Positions 26,008-35,325 of a DNA stretch of 64,000 bases are shown in pieces. The translations under genes and the position numbers were made by a program. A model generated the notes under the pieces. It worked only from the letters and a program-made list of their open reading frames with translations, was not told where the DNA came from and did not search any database. Source of the DNA: Prevotella sp. (lineage in GTDB: Bacteria; Bacteroidota; Bacteroidia; Bacteroidales; Bacteroidaceae); NCBI GenBank assembly GCA_017509155.1, contig JAFWQE010000179.1, forward strand, positions 1 through 64,000, read 5' to 3'. The first letter of the stretch is position 1, and each line of letters begins with the position of its first letter.

Positions 26008-27381
26008 CTATGGTTTGGGGGCGAAACGCAGGGTGTTTTCGTCCTCGATGGTTACTTTTTCCTCGTTCAGCTTGCTGCGGTCCAGACGGAACACGTCGAC
26101 AAAGAAGTCGTAGACGGCCTGCCGCTTGTTGGGGCCGAAGTCGTGGCGCTCACTGGGCAGATGCACGTTTCTCACCTTCTCGCTCTGGCCGTAGAAGCCG
26201 TAGATGCGCTGCAGATAGGGGAACTCCAGCTGCGGCGTGGTGATGGTCCAGTCGCCGCCGTCGCTCACCACCATCATGGGCTTGGGGGCGAACATCGCCG
26301 CCAGTTCGGCGTTGCAGGTGCCGCCGCCGCTCAGCTGGATGGGCATGCCGCTCTCGCAGGGACAGCCGCCGTCGAACCACGACGACATGCTCACCACGGG
26401 ACAGGAGGCCGTGAAGCGGTCGTCGATGAGCGAGAGCAGCACCGTCTGTGTGCCGCCGCCCGAGCCGCCGTTCACGCCGATGCGCTGCGGGTCTATGTCC
26501 TTGTGGGCGGCCAGCAGGTCGAGAATGCGCAGGCCGTTCAGCGCCTGCATCACGTGGGCCTCACTGGTGTGGTGGGCCTCAGCGCCCACCTCGTCCTCGC
26601 TCTCGCCCCATCCCCACAGGTCGTAGCTGACGCACACGGCGCCCATGCGGGCCAGTGTGGCGTAGCGCTTCTGCAGGTCGGCGTTGTAGCGTCCGCCGTT
26701 GAAATGGCCGTTGGGACACACAATGAGCGGATATTTGCCGCTGGTGTGCTCGGGTTTCATGCTGCCTTTCTTCCACGACAGCGGCGCAGGCGAATAGACG
26801 GTGCCGCAGACGGTGTGCCCATTCACGGTGGACAGGCGGAAGTTCTGCACCACATAGCCGTCGTGGCGACGCACGCGTCCGAACTCGGTGTTGAGCCTTA
26901 CGCAGCGGTCCAGCAGCGGCATGATGCCGAGGCGCTGTATCACTTCGCGGCGCAGGGTGTCGCGACGTGCCTCCCACTCCGCCTTGTTGTTGTACAAAGA
27001 CGTGAGCCAGCCCATGAGCTTCTCGCCGTCGGCGGGCTGCCGTCGCGGATATTCATAGCGCTTCACCTTCCACAGGTTGCCCTGCTGATAGACGGGTTTA
27101 AAGTCGAAGGGCGACAGCAGGTTCGTGAGCGTCTCCTCCAACGAATAGGGCCGGATGCGGAAGTCGGCATAGGCAATCTTCAGCCCGGTGGTGTCCATGT
27201 CGTATTTCAGGCGGATGCCGAAACGGGTTTGCACGTCGGCCATCACGTCGTGGAGCGACCGCGTGAAACGGTTTTCAAACGTCTGTGCGCCAGCTCCGGC
27301 CGGCCAGAGCATCAGCAGGGCCACCAGCCACTTCAGCCTTGGGCTGGTGGAGGCTTTGTCTTTTCGCTTGCTGTGTGTCAT
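26008..27381 (-). CDS. Secreted alpha/beta-hydrolase esterase with N-terminal STN-like domain
   Basis: A 457-residue exported alpha/beta hydrolase, probably a carbohydrate esterase of the acetyl-xylan-esterase-like class. After a signal peptide (LKWLVALLMLWPAGAGAQ), residues about 35-115 resemble the STN domain of secretins and TonB receptors (VMADVQTRFGIRLKYD ... LLSPFDFKPVYQQGNLWKVK). The hydrolase follows. It has an IGVNGGSGGG nucleophile elbow, an SDGGDW loop likely to carry the acid, and SERHDFG for the histidine. The start at 27381 (MTHSKRKDK) avoids overlap with the upstream gene; ATG 27438 would add 19 residues and overlap it. An STN domain joined to an esterase is unusual. It lies between the GH95 gene and the giant trimodular enzyme, so it probably removes acyl groups during polysaccharide breakdown. 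Confidence 0.78.
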   Translation of the reverse strand: MTHSKRKDKASTSPRLKWLVALLMLWPAGAGAQTFENRFTRSLHDVMADVQTRFGIRLKYDMDTTGLKIAYADFRIRPYSLEETLTNLLSPFDFKPVYQQGNLWKVKRYEYPRRQPADGEKLMGWLTSLYNNKAEWEARRDTLRREVIQRLGIMPLLDRCVRLNTEFGRVRRHDGYVVQNFRLSTVNGHTVCGTVYSPAPLSWKKGSMKPEHTSGKYPLIVCPNGHFNGGRYNADLQKRYATLARMGAVCVSYDLWGWGESEDEVGAEAHHTSEAHVMQALNGLRILDLLAAHKDIDPQRIGVNGGSGGGTQTVLLSLIDDRFTASCPVVSMSSWFDGGCPCESGMPIQLSGGGTCNAELAAMFAPKPMMVVSDGGDWTITTPQLEFPYLQRIYGFYGQSEKVRNVHLPSERHDFGPNKRQAVYDFFVDVFRLDRSKLNEEKVTIEDENTLRFAPKP

Positions 27382-27424
27382 CTTTTTTCTTTCTTTTTTG
27401 TCGTTGCGTGTCTTTGTTCCGTCG

Positions 27425-30400
27425 TCAGGGCCGTTCAACGGTGAGTTTTCCCAAGTCGTTTCTCTTCGCTGCCAGTCGCCCGTCGATGAAGATCATGAGG
27501 CCCGTTCCCTGATGATAGCGCTGCCCGTCCTGGTCCCAAACGATGGTGAGCGCATGGCCTCGGTAGGTCACGCCATCCAGACAGAAGTAGCGCCACTGGT
27601 CTTTTGGCACCAGCGGATTGACCACGATGGAGCCGTCGGCCTGCGGGCGCAGTCCCACCAGCCCGCTGATCATCAGGTCGTTGAAGGTGGAGTGGTTGTA
27701 GTAGCGCGACCGTTCGCGGTCGCCCATCAGCCACGCGCCGTTCTTCTCGTCGAGATATTCGCCAATGTAGGGCCGTCCGCGGTGGTGCTGGCTTTCCACG
27801 TATCGCTCCATCTGGCGGAAGAAAACGGTGTCGGCAACCACGTGGGGAGCGGGATAGTCGTTCAGGTAATTGGCCAGGGCGGTGAGCGTCTGCGACGTGG
27901 CGAAGGGCCAGATGGCGCCGTCCCATTCGCAGCGGCCCACGCCGTGGGAGCGGAATTCGGGGTGACGGCGCTCGGCGGTTGTCAGGCCGTAGGGAGCATA
28001 GAACCCCTCTTCATCGGTTATCTGGCGCCAGGCTTCGTCGTAGCTGCGGTCACTGAGTGGGGGCAGATGGAAGTACCAAGGTATGAATCCGATGGCCTCA
28101 CGCACTTGTGCCGACGTGTCGCCGCGTAGCGTTTCAAAGAACCGATGCTCCCTGTTCCACAGTTTGTCGTGGATGAGCGCCCGCAGCGAGTCGCCCTCGG
28201 CGGTGTAGCGGCGTGCCTTCTCGGCGTCGCCGGTCAGACGGTTGAGCGCGGCTAGGGCGTAGGCATTGCCGCACATATATGAGTTGATGGTGGGCCGGGC
28301 ATACTGCTTCTTGCGGCCGCCGCTGATGCTCTCCTCCATGCCGTCCTGCACGTCGCCCTGCCAATAGAGGCCGCTGGGCAGCCGGTTGGTGCTTTTCCAG
28401 CGGGCGTATTCTTCCTCCAGACGGGGCTTCAGGCCAACGACAAACGCCGTGTCGCCCAGCACTTTCCAGGCCTCCACCACGGCCGATGGGTTCCACGATG
28501 AGAACTTGTTCATCTTCTGCATGGGCTGTCCGTCGTTGCCGTAGTACCAGGTTCGCAGTATCTGGTGCAGATAGGTGGTGTCGCGAAGCCAGCGCGTTTC
28601 CATCACGTGATGGCCAATGGCGCAGGCAATAAGGTTATAGCGGTCGGCATAGCTGCGCTGCACCAGGAACTCGGTCATGCCGTAGCCCACGGGCGTCCGC
28701 TTGATGTGCTTGCGCAGGGTCCACCAGCGGAAATAGTAGAGTTCCTTGAAATCGGGCTGCGGACAGTCAAACAACGGGACGTTCTGGCGCATCCACTGGG
28801 CGGCCTGGGCGTTGGGGATGGTGGTGGGAATCGTTTCACTTTCCATCGTGTTGAAGCGGTTGACGAAACCGTCGATTTCATCGGCGTTGAGCAGGCACGA
28901 TGGCAGTTTTGCGGCAGTTCGCGACACAACGTCTGAGATAGTGAAAACGGCCATTTCATCGCGCACATCGGCCAGCGGACTGTCCTGGTCCTGGTCGGCC
29001 GGCGTGTTGATGTCGGGGCGGTCGAAGAGCGGCCCGGTGCGGAACACGATGCGCGAGATGCTCTCCACGGGCGTGTCGAACTGGCGCTCGCAGGCTTTCT
29101 GTCCGTCCACGTAGTAGGTGGCGCGGTGAAGCGACGTGGACAGCACCGCACGGATGTGGTAGTCGCGGTTGGCTTCATAGTTGCGCACCAGCGTACCATA
29201 GCGGGCGCCGCCTTTCACGCGCATGGTCTTGGTGGAGTCCACCACGATGCGCGAGCAGACGGTCCCGGCGTCGTCGAGGAATTCAATGTCGAGTTCACCG
29301 TGGTCGTTCTGTCCGGCCTTCAGGGTGAACGCCACTTCCAGTTCCTTCGTGTTGGGCACCACGCGCTCGGCCTTGGCGTAGTCGTAGGGGTCGGCGTCGG
29401 CCAGACACAGGCGCCCGTCTTCGAGGCTGACGGGACAGAGCCGCGGCACATACAGGTTCCAGTCGGTCAGCTGTCCGATGGAGCCGCAGCTGCTGAAGTC
29501 GTCGTGGGCATGGCTGGTGGCATGGAGCCTCACCGGCACGTGGACGCGGCTCACCCAGATGTCTTCCTTGTTGTTCGAGTAGGTCACCCACAGGTCGCTG
29601 TCGCGCGGGGTGCCGTTGCTTTCCTGTATGCCTCGGGTGTACTGAGGTCCGAAGCTCTTGTACTGGCCTCCGTGGCGGAGCGGCGTCACCTCGCCGTTCA
29701 CCAGCGACAGCGTGGTGTAGTCCAGTCCGTCGCTGCTCAGGCTGATGGCCAGCGGCCAGCGGTATTCGGCGGGGTTATACACCGTGGCATAGGTGCCGTC
29801 GGTGAGCCGCTGGCCCCATATCTTGGCGTTCGACGTGACAAAGCCGGGTGCACGGTCGCAGCCGGGGCGGCCGTTCACGTTCACCAGTCGCCACGTGTTG
29901 CCGCCGTCGGCCGACAGACTGGTCACGGCGTGTTTCCACAGTGCCACCTTGCGGCCGTCGGGCAGCGTGTAGCCCGAGAATGCCTTGTAGGGCTTGTTCA
30001 AAGGGATGAGCGGGTCGTCGCGGTCGGCTTCCTCCACCCATTGCATCCTTTGCATGGGGTCGGCCAGCAGGGCCTCGACGGCCTTCACCACGCGCTTGTC
30101 CTTCGCCCGCCGGTAGTTGGGGAAGTCGGTGTTGCGCTCGCTGAAGCCGTGGTTGTAGTAGATGAAGTAGATGGGTCCCAGCGTGCCGTCGCGTCTCACC
30201 TCGCGCACCACGCGCCCAATGCCGTTGCCGTCGTTCGGGTCGTCTTTCATGGTGAGGCAGATGCCGTAGTTGCCCGTGGCCAGGAGCACGCCGTTGGGCG
30301 CCACATACCACCCTACGCGCTGGTGCATCACGGCTTTCAGGCCGTGGGCGGCGGGAAGGCTGCTGCCGGGTTTTCTCCAGCCCTCGGGAACGTTGTATTC

Positions 30401-31582
30401 GGGAAACAGCTCCACAGGGGTGCTCCAGGTGTAGCCGTCGGCCGAGGTCTGCATCATGGTCTTGCTCGGCGCCTCGTGCTCATGGCGGGGGTCGGTGAGG
30501 TAGTGCAGGTAGAACTGTCCCTGCCAGTAGCACATCATGGGCTGATGGTTGTAGGTCCAGGGGCGCTCGCCGCGCATGGTCTCGATGGTATGCACGCCCA
30601 CCACGGGCTTCAGTCCGCCGTCGTGGCGCTCGGGACGGGCCACGGTCGGGCCGCTGTAGTGCACCACGTCGCGGTTGTATTTGATGAGATTCTGCACGAT
30701 TTCATCGGAACACTGGAACACGGTGCCGTGCTTGTGGCCCACGGGAAAGCTCACCGCGCCGGTCTGGTCCTGAAAGGTCACGAAGTCTTTCGTGCGGTGG
30801 GCGCCGTAGATGCCGTGGCGATAGCTGTCGTAGTAGATGTAGTACCAGTCGCCGAGACGGGCTGTCGACGGACCTTCGGTGAAGCTCTCGGTGAAGGGCT
30901 CCGACGCCTGGCTCCACGGGCCGTAGGGACTCTTGGCAAAGGCCACCTTGATGTTGCGCATGGGGCGCGTGTTGTCCTTCACCACCATCACGTAGTCATT
31001 GTTGCCGCGCTTCACCAGCGTGGCGTCGATGGCCGAGAAGCCGGGCTCGTAGAAAAGCTTCGCACGCGAGAAGGTCTTGAAGTCGCGCGTCGTCATATAG
31101 TACAGACGGTGGTTGTTCAGGTGGTCTTCCTGCCCGTCGGGAAAGGCACCGGGCACGCACGAGGCCCACACAATGAGGTACTGTCTTTTTACGTCGTCGT
31201 AGAACAGTTCCGGCGCCCAGGTGTTCACCGTGGTGGTGTCCATGCCGGTGGAGATGAAGCGCTGGGGAGTCCAGTGAATGAGGTCTTTCGACGAGGAATA
31301 GCCAAAGCCGCGGTCGCCGCGCCACGAACTGGTCCACACCAGATGGAAGGTGCCGTCGGGACCGCTGACGATGCTGGGGTCGCGCATCACTTTCTGATGG
31401 CCCACCTCGGGGCGCAGAAACACGCCGCAGATGCTGTCCCACCGCAGCCCGTCGTGGCTGTAGATGAAACGGAGGCCTTCGGTGGCTGGCTCGTGAAACG
31501 ACGTGGAAACCCACACCTTCTGCCCCATCGCCTGAATGGCAATGGCGAGTGTGAGACAAAGAAACAGCTGTCTTCTGCTCAT
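27425..31582 (-). CDS. Multimodular enzyme: GH43-like propeller, sialidase-like propeller, jelly roll, (alpha/alpha)6 toroid
   Basis: A 1,385-residue secreted protein, first gene of a three-gene operon. The signal peptide is MSRRQLFLCLTLAIAIQAMG. Residues about 20-300 look like a five-bladed GH43-type propeller with all three acidic positions: RDPSIV, IDATLVKRG and TEGPSTARLG. Residues about 330-700 form a sialidase-like propeller with the Asp-box SADGGNTWR. Residues about 715-890 resemble a LamG-type jelly roll. Residues about 910-1385 are an (alpha/alpha)6 toroid of the MGH1/GH142 kind (SSWNPSAVVEAWKVLGDT, GRCEWDGAIWPFATSQT). The order of propeller, jelly roll and toroid recalls Bacteroides GH143-GH142 enzymes of rhamnogalacturonan II breakdown, but this is memory of architecture, not a match I could compute. 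ATG 31582 opens the signal peptide; the earlier frame is unlikely. Confidence 0.75.
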   Translation of the reverse strand: MSRRQLFLCLTLAIAIQAMGQKVWVSTSFHEPATEGLRFIYSHDGLRWDSICGVFLRPEVGHQKVMRDPSIVSGPDGTFHLVWTSSWRGDRGFGYSSSKDLIHWTPQRFISTGMDTTTVNTWAPELFYDDVKRQYLIVWASCVPGAFPDGQEDHLNNHRLYYMTTRDFKTFSRAKLFYEPGFSAIDATLVKRGNNDYVMVVKDNTRPMRNIKVAFAKSPYGPWSQASEPFTESFTEGPSTARLGDWYYIYYDSYRHGIYGAHRTKDFVTFQDQTGAVSFPVGHKHGTVFQCSDEIVQNLIKYNRDVVHYSGPTVARPERHDGGLKPVVGVHTIETMRGERPWTYNHQPMMCYWQGQFYLHYLTDPRHEHEAPSKTMMQTSADGYTWSTPVELFPEYNVPEGWRKPGSSLPAAHGLKAVMHQRVGWYVAPNGVLLATGNYGICLTMKDDPNDGNGIGRVVREVRRDGTLGPIYFIYYNHGFSERNTDFPNYRRAKDKRVVKAVEALLADPMQRMQWVEEADRDDPLIPLNKPYKAFSGYTLPDGRKVALWKHAVTSLSADGGNTWRLVNVNGRPGCDRAPGFVTSNAKIWGQRLTDGTYATVYNPAEYRWPLAISLSSDGLDYTTLSLVNGEVTPLRHGGQYKSFGPQYTRGIQESNGTPRDSDLWVTYSNNKEDIWVSRVHVPVRLHATSHAHDDFSSCGSIGQLTDWNLYVPRLCPVSLEDGRLCLADADPYDYAKAERVVPNTKELEVAFTLKAGQNDHGELDIEFLDDAGTVCSRIVVDSTKTMRVKGGARYGTLVRNYEANRDYHIRAVLSTSLHRATYYVDGQKACERQFDTPVESISRIVFRTGPLFDRPDINTPADQDQDSPLADVRDEMAVFTISDVVSRTAAKLPSCLLNADEIDGFVNRFNTMESETIPTTIPNAQAAQWMRQNVPLFDCPQPDFKELYYFRWWTLRKHIKRTPVGYGMTEFLVQRSYADRYNLIACAIGHHVMETRWLRDTTYLHQILRTWYYGNDGQPMQKMNKFSSWNPSAVVEAWKVLGDTAFVVGLKPRLEEEYARWKSTNRLPSGLYWQGDVQDGMEESISGGRKKQYARPTINSYMCGNAYALAALNRLTGDAEKARRYTAEGDSLRALIHDKLWNREHRFFETLRGDTSAQVREAIGFIPWYFHLPPLSDRSYDEAWRQITDEEGFYAPYGLTTAERRHPEFRSHGVGRCEWDGAIWPFATSQTLTALANYLNDYPAPHVVADTVFFRQMERYVESQHHRGRPYIGEYLDEKNGAWLMGDRERSRYYNHSTFNDLMISGLVGLRPQADGSIVVNPLVPKDQWRYFCLDGVTYRGHALTIVWDQDGQRYHQGTGLMIFIDGRLAAKRNDLGKLTVERP

Positions 31583-31689
31583 AGTCTGATTGTATTTATA
31601 TAATAAAGGACGCGCGCGAGGCCCGTTTGTAATCATAAACGAAGACCCCACCACGCCAAATTCCGGCGTTACCATCAGTCGTTCAGGCG

Positions 31690-31862
31690 TTCTCTGCAAG
31701 CAGAGCGCCCAAGGCCTGATGCCCTTGCCCGAGCGCAGGAACAACAGGAGTTGCAAACGTAATTTTTATGAGCTCCCTTTAACACCCGCGCTCCCCCCGA
31801 GTAGGCTCAGCGTACGAAGCGGCACCGCCGCTTCCCGTATCTCCTGCAACTCATAAACTCCC
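31690..31862. repeat. Composite repeat: GCAAGCAGAGCG block, GGAGTT arms and GC palindrome
   Basis: From left to right: the TCTGCAAGCAGAGCG block (31692-31741), an AGGAGTTGCAAACG arm, the 25-base block at 31811-31835 whose core is GAAGCGGCACCGCCGCTTC, and a CTCCTGCAACTC arm (about 31841-31852). The same parts occur in related order at 52353-52463, and partly at 4621-4680, 45047-45192 and 49781-49805. Confidence 0.75.
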
Positions 31863-31892
31863 CTCTTCCCCATCATGAATCTCCAGAAATAA

Positions 31893-32069
31893 AAACGCCA
31901 AATAAACGAAACAAAGACGCCAAGTAAACGTAATAAAGACGCCAAGTAAAAAGAACAAATCCATTGATATTGTTGAACGAAGCCATTGAAATCGTTGAAC
32001 GAAATCAATGGAATCGTTGAACAAAACCAATGGATTTGTTTTCCAAAACCGACAGTTTCAGCTCTTGAA
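31893..32069. repeat. Degenerate array with exact 22-bp period
   Basis: At least seven units of exactly 22 bp, each starting AA, AG or AT and ending AA or GA. Examples are AGACGCCAAGTAAACG..., AGCCATTGAAATCGTTGAAC and AACCAATGGATTTG. CGCCA boxes recur at 31896, 31918 and 31940; CCATTG at 31961 and 31983; GTTGAAC at 31972, 31994 and 32016; CAATGG at 32006 and 32028. Related units recur, reversed, at 44771-44936. Confidence 0.8.
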
Positions 32070-32159
32070 ACTGCAGAAACAAGTGCCCTCAACCGCCAGT
32101 CTTCGCAAGGTTACGTGCTCCGCGGTATGTCCGCGGAGCCCATTTTCCCCGCGCCGCTC

Positions 32160-34202
32160 TTACTTCTTTTTCTTCCTCGGCTTGCGCATGGCCCACCCTT
32201 CTTCGGTGAAGTCGGGCTCATCGCCCACCAGCTCCACGGGCCTACCCTTGAAGAACTGCCGCCAGTCGTCGCGCTTTCCGCTCTCGCGGACGGGCTCTGC
32301 CATTTCCTTGCCGCGACGTTTCTTCTTGTCGAAGAAGGAGTAGTCGAAGGTGTGGCCTTCTGTCATCGGCTGACGAGCGGAGCGGCCTTTTTTGCCCATT
32401 TCATCGGAGAAGCCGTCGTCCTGACGCGATTTCCGAGCGCCTCTCTGGGCGGGTTTCGCGAAGTTCTGTGTGGTTCTGGCTGCGCCCTTCTGGCCTTTTC
32501 TCGGAGCACGCGCACCCGAATCCTGCTCGCCATCGTTGCAACGCACCTCGCGCCCTTTGTAGCGCGTGCCGTTCAGAAATCTTGTCACGCGGTCCACTTC
32601 TTCCTCGGGAACATCGAAGAACGACATGGTGTTGCCCAGGTCGATGTGGCCCACTTCCACGTGGCCGTGTACGTGCTTGTTCAGGAACTGCATCATCTCG
32701 CCGGGATAGAAACCGTCTTTCTTGCCCAGGTTGATAAACAGGCGGTGCATGCCTTCCTCGGTCTGCCGCTTGCCGCGACGGCCACCCTGTGCGCCCTCGC
32801 CACTCTTTCTCGATGCCGACACGGGCTTCTCTATCTCGGGGGCGTTGGCATAGTAGGCGAGGAACTTGCCAAACTCGGCCGACACTATCTTCTTGATGAC
32901 GTCCTCCTTGTCCATGTATTCGAAGTAGCGATTGATGTCCTGCATGAACGGTTCAATGCGCTCTTCCATCACGTCGGTCTTCACAATCTGGTCCATAACC
33001 TTGTAGAGTTGCTTCTTGCAAATCTCTTCTGCCTTGGGCATTTCTCCCTCTACAAACTGCTTGCCTATCTCTTTTTCTATGCGGCGTATCTTCTGTTTCT
33101 CGCGCGTATGCACTATGCTGATGCTGGTGCCTTTCTTTCCTGCGCGGCCCGTGCGGCCCGAACGGTGGGTGTAATTCTCAATGTCGTCGGGCAGTCCGTA
33201 GTTGATGACGTGGGTCAGGTCGTCCACGTCGAGGCCGCGCGCTGCCACGTCGGTGGCCACGAGCAGCTGCGTGAGGTGCTGGCGAAACTTCTGCATGGTG
33301 AGGTCGCGCTGCTGTTGCGACAGGTCGCCGTGCAGGCTCTCGGCATTGTAGCCGTCGCGGATGAGCTTGTCGGCCACCTCCTGCGTCTCCACTTTCGTGC
33401 GGCAGAAGATGATGGCGAAGATGCGCGGGTTGTAGTCAACAATTCGTTTCAGCGCCAGGTATTTGTCTTTCGCGTGTACCATATAATAGATGTGGTTCAC
33501 GTTCTCGGCACCTTCGTTGCGCGAGCCCACCACTATCTCCTTGTGGTTGTGCAGGTAGCTCAGGGCTATCTTCTCTATCTCGCGGCTCATGGTGGCCGAG
33601 AAGAGCAGCGTGTTGTGGCCCGTCGGGACTTCGTTTTCACCGGTTCCATCGGTCATTTCCGACGAGACACCGTTCTGCGGAAGGTGCTCGAAAATTTCGT
33701 TGATGCTGTCGGAGAATCCCATGTTGAGCATCTCGTCGGCCTCATCGAGCACCACGTTCTTCACACGGTCGATGACGGCCTTGCCGCGGTTCATCAGGTC
33801 GATGAGGCGGCCGGGCGTGGCCACGATGATGTGGGCACCGTGGCGCAGGGCGCGTATCTGCTGTTCGATGCTGGCGCCTCCATAGACGGGCACCACGCGC
33901 ACACCTTCCATATACTTGGAAAAATCGCGCAGGTCGTCGGCAATCTGCAGACAGAGCTCGCGCGTAGGACTGAGCACGAGGGCCTGCGTCTCCGTCTTCG
34001 TAGCATCGATCTTCTGCAAGAGCGGAATGCCAAAGGCGGCCGTCTTGCCCGTTCCCGTCTGGGCCAGCGCAATCACATCGTTTCTTTCTCCCAGCAAATA
34101 GGGAATCACTTCTTCCTGTACGGGCATCGGCTGGACGAAACCCAACTCCTCAATGGCGCGCAGTATCTCACTGCTCACGCCCAATTCTTCAAATGTCTTC
34201 AA
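32160..34202 (-). CDS. DEAD-box ATP-dependent RNA helicase with DbpA-type RNA-binding domain
   Basis: A 680-residue cytoplasmic RNA helicase. Motifs in order: AQTGTGKT (Walker A), PTREL, GG, TPGR, DEAD, SAT and HRSGRTGR. The C-terminal region has a DbpA-like RNA-binding domain (about 520-590, GMHRLFINLGKKDGFYPGEM) and a basic tail (RKPRKKKK). This is the DeaD/CsdA type that helps ribosome assembly and RNA turnover. The start is uncertain. Family members begin at KTFEELGVS, where the only near start codon is TTG at 34202; an ATG at 34256 would add 18 residues unlike the family. A promoter box lies at 34404-34411, so both starts are within the transcript. Confidence 0.93.
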   Translation of the reverse strand: MKTFEELGVSSEILRAIEELGFVQPMPVQEEVIPYLLGERNDVIALAQTGTGKTAAFGIPLLQKIDATKTETQALVLSPTRELCLQIADDLRDFSKYMEGVRVVPVYGGASIEQQIRALRHGAHIIVATPGRLIDLMNRGKAVIDRVKNVVLDEADEMLNMGFSDSINEIFEHLPQNGVSSEMTDGTGENEVPTGHNTLLFSATMSREIEKIALSYLHNHKEIVVGSRNEGAENVNHIYYMVHAKDKYLALKRIVDYNPRIFAIIFCRTKVETQEVADKLIRDGYNAESLHGDLSQQQRDLTMQKFRQHLTQLLVATDVAARGLDVDDLTHVINYGLPDDIENYTHRSGRTGRAGKKGTSISIVHTREKQKIRRIEKEIGKQFVEGEMPKAEEICKKQLYKVMDQIVKTDVMEERIEPFMQDINRYFEYMDKEDVIKKIVSAEFGKFLAYYANAPEIEKPVSASRKSGEGAQGGRRGKRQTEEGMHRLFINLGKKDGFYPGEMMQFLNKHVHGHVEVGHIDLGNTMSFFDVPEEEVDRVTRFLNGTRYKGREVRCNDGEQDSGARAPRKGQKGAARTTQNFAKPAQRGARKSRQDDGFSDEMGKKGRSARQPMTEGHTFDYSFFDKKKRRGKEMAEPVRESGKRDDWRQFFKGRPVELVGDEPDFTEEGWAMRKPRKKKK

Positions 34203-34403
34203 AACTGAACAATAAATAAAGTTTGCAATGACCCTGCCTTTCAGGAGTTCAGCCACCTGTCACGTCCGCTTATCATCCGAGTCCGGTGAATGGGAAAAAC
34301 CGTCTGCGCACCTGCGCCCCGCCATGCCGCATCGTTGCGGCCAAACTTCCAGCTGCCGAACTCCTCAAACCTCGAAAGTAGGGTTTACTATAAAAATCGG
34401 GTG

Positions 34404-34411
34404 CAAAGGTA
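34404..34411 (-). promoter_or_regulatory. -7 box of the helicase gene
   Basis: TACCTTTG on the minus strand fits TAnnTTTG. It implies a leader of about 195 bases before TTG 34202, as is common for cold-regulated helicase genes. Confidence 0.5.
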
Positions 34412-34486
34412 ATCAAAAAACACTGATACGCTGCACGTTTCACCATTTTTAATAGGCAGAAAGCCAGTTTTCTCGGCTTTTTTGCT

Positions 34487-34494
34487 TACTTTTG
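34487..34494 (+). promoter_or_regulatory. -7 box of the M15 peptidase / LOG operon
   Basis: TACTTTTG fits TAnnTTTG. The predicted transcript starts near 34501, which excludes an in-frame ATG at 34492 and supports ATG 34528. It is divergent from the helicase promoter 80 bases away. Confidence 0.55.
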
Positions 34495-34527
34495 CCGTCC
34501 ATATACCATTCAAACGCTTATAACGGC

Positions 34528-35313
34528 ATGGAAATGAAGTACATAGACGCATGGCTCGGAAACCTGAAGACGAGGGTGAAAGGCTGGGCTGCAGGCCGAC
34601 GGACCTGTCTGTGCGCCGTGGTCTTGCTGGCCATGACGGCCGCTCAGGCCATGACGACGGGCGAGCAGGAAGCGCTGGCGCAATGGAGGGCCGGGACAAC
34701 GGTGAGCCAGAAGGCCGTGACGGAGTTTGGACTGAACCGCTGCTTCACCGCCACGATGATTCCCGACGGCGTGTGGCAGAGAATGCAGGGAAAGACCTAC
34801 AAACCAAACCCGTACATCGGACGGAACGACCTGCGCCACATCCGTGTGCTGCACTGGGGCACCGACAACAAGATACATCTGGGCGAGATGGTCTGCAACA
34901 AGCTCATCGCACAAAAGCTCGTCGGCATCTTCAGAAAGCTCTACGATGCCCACTATGTCATCGGACGCATGGTGCTGCCCGACGAATACGACGCCGACGA
35001 CGAGCAACAGATGCGCGCCAACAACACAAGCAGCTTCTGCTATCGCGTCGTGGCAGGGTCGAAAACACTGTCGAAACACGCACGCGGACTGGCCGTAGAC
35101 ATCAACACCCTATACAATCCCTATGTGAAAAAACGCGCCGACGGCTCGCTCTATGTGCAGCCATCAACGGCCAGAGCCTACGCTGACCGCACCAAGAACT
35201 TCCCCTGCAAGATTGACAAGACGGACCTTTGCTACCGGCTCTTCATCGAACAGGGATTCAAATGGGGCGGAAGCTGGCGGACGGTAAAAGACTATCAGCA
35301 TTTTGAATACTAA
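34528..35313 (+). CDS. M15-family metallopeptidase (D-Ala-D-Ala carboxypeptidase-like)
   Basis: A 261-residue exported peptidase expected to trim peptidoglycan peptides. An N-terminal hydrophobic segment (CLCAVVLLAMTAAQA) follows a basic stretch. The zinc-binding M15 motif is present as SKHARGLAVDIN (histidine and aspartate), with the third ligand in DYQHFEY near the C-terminus. Length fits the M15 family of extended type. ATG 34528 was chosen over 34492 because of the promoter; ATG 34534 is possible. The LOG-family gene follows after 12 bases, so the two form an operon, with no obvious functional link. Confidence 0.85.
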   Translation: MEMKYIDAWLGNLKTRVKGWAAGRRTCLCAVVLLAMTAAQAMTTGEQEALAQWRAGTTVSQKAVTEFGLNRCFTATMIPDGVWQRMQGKTYKPNPYIGRNDLRHIRVLHWGTDNKIHLGEMVCNKLIAQKLVGIFRKLYDAHYVIGRMVLPDEYDADDEQQMRANNTSSFCYRVVAGSKTLSKHARGLAVDINTLYNPYVKKRADGSLYVQPSTARAYADRTKNFPCKIDKTDLCYRLFIEQGFKWGGSWRTVKDYQHFEY

Positions 35314-35325
35314 AAAACTGACGAT

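Larger units (their letters stand above)
31583..32159. other. Gene-free region packed with repeats
   Basis: About 580 bases between two minus-strand genes. It holds a GCAAGCAGAGCG repeat (31690-31741), a GGAGTT element with the GTACGAAGCGG palindrome (31742-31862), and the 22-bp array (31893-32069). The sequence just before 32160 shows no clear terminator. Confidence 0.7.

Noticed and set aside
29126..29591. A frameshift or split in the multimodular gene
   Set aside because: The main frame is continuous across all modules with no abrupt change in codon use.
29126..31603. An 825-codon open frame on the plus strand
   Set aside because: It is antisense to the multimodular enzyme gene, with low-complexity His/Val-rich translation typical of shadow frames.
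31893..32069. Possible CRISPR array with short units
   Set aside because: The 22-bp units have no constant repeat plus variable spacer arrangement; the whole unit drifts.
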